Below are positions 5,262 to 5,272 of a stretch of DNA of 5,272 nt, piece by piece; within the stretch, counting starts at the first letter, position 1, and the number at the start of each line of letters is the position of its first letter. The stretch spans positions 1 to 5,272 of the forward strand of contig JAAUZN010000042.1 in the NCBI GenBank assembly GCA_014804565.1. Reading direction: 5' to 3'. Source of the DNA: Lachnospiraceae bacterium. Lineage in GTDB: Bacteria; Bacillota; Clostridia; Lachnospirales; Lachnospiraceae. Made by a program: the position numbers and the translations under genes. The notes beneath the pieces were generated by a model that was not told the origin of the DNA, did not search any database, and saw only the letters and a program-made list of their open reading frames with translations.

Positions 5262-5272
5262 CTGTAGTTGTT

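Noticed and set aside
1..5272. Mobile elements, CRISPR arrays, tRNA or rRNA genes, phage or defence genes
   Set aside because: No direct-repeat arrays, transposase motifs, terminal inverted repeats or cloverleaf-like sequences were seen; nearly all bases belong to core genes or short operon junctions.

Overview
The window looks like chromosomal core sequence from a Firmicute of the class Clostridia, most likely a Lachnospiraceae-type anaerobe. The grounds are the gene order rplU-prp-rpmA-obgE-yhbY-nadD-yqeK-rsfS, the Prp protease together with an L27 that carries the Firmicute N-terminal extension, the strong AGGAGG-type ribosome binding sites, and moderate GC content. Placement below class is inference. 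Every convincing gene is on the minus strand, so transcription runs from high to low coordinates. Coding is dense, and there are no RNA genes, mobile elements, CRISPR arrays or long empty stretches.

In transcription order, 5245-4177 holds lspA (lipoprotein signal peptidase, TTG start) and an uncharacterised two-helix membrane protein (GTG start). Next comes a near-consensus sigma-A promoter (TTGACA, 17 nt, TATGAT; 4153-4125) and a roughly 95-nt folded leader (about 4120-4024) that fits the known L21 leader class. This drives rplU (L21), prp (cysteine protease) and rpmA (L27). prp starts inside the rplU stop codon (TAATG), and the rpmA Shine-Dalgarno overlaps the end of prp.

A strong hairpin with a T-rich tail (3084-3050) follows rpmA. 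It looks like a partial intrinsic terminator or a 3'-end stabiliser. Downstream lie obgE, yhbY, nadD, yqeK and the 5' part of rsfS, which is cut by the left edge of the window. Their spacings are about 11-31 nt, and no separate promoter is visible.

The theme is the large ribosomal subunit. L21 and L27 are structural proteins, and Prp matures L27. ObgE and YhbY act in 50S assembly, and RsfS silences 50S subunits. NadD (NAD synthesis) and YqeK (HD-domain Ap4A hydrolase) add nucleotide metabolism. I see no evidence of a wholly new system. The most useful leads are the L21 leader with two competing pairing partners, the terminator-like hairpin directly before obgE, and the unnamed membrane protein after lspA.
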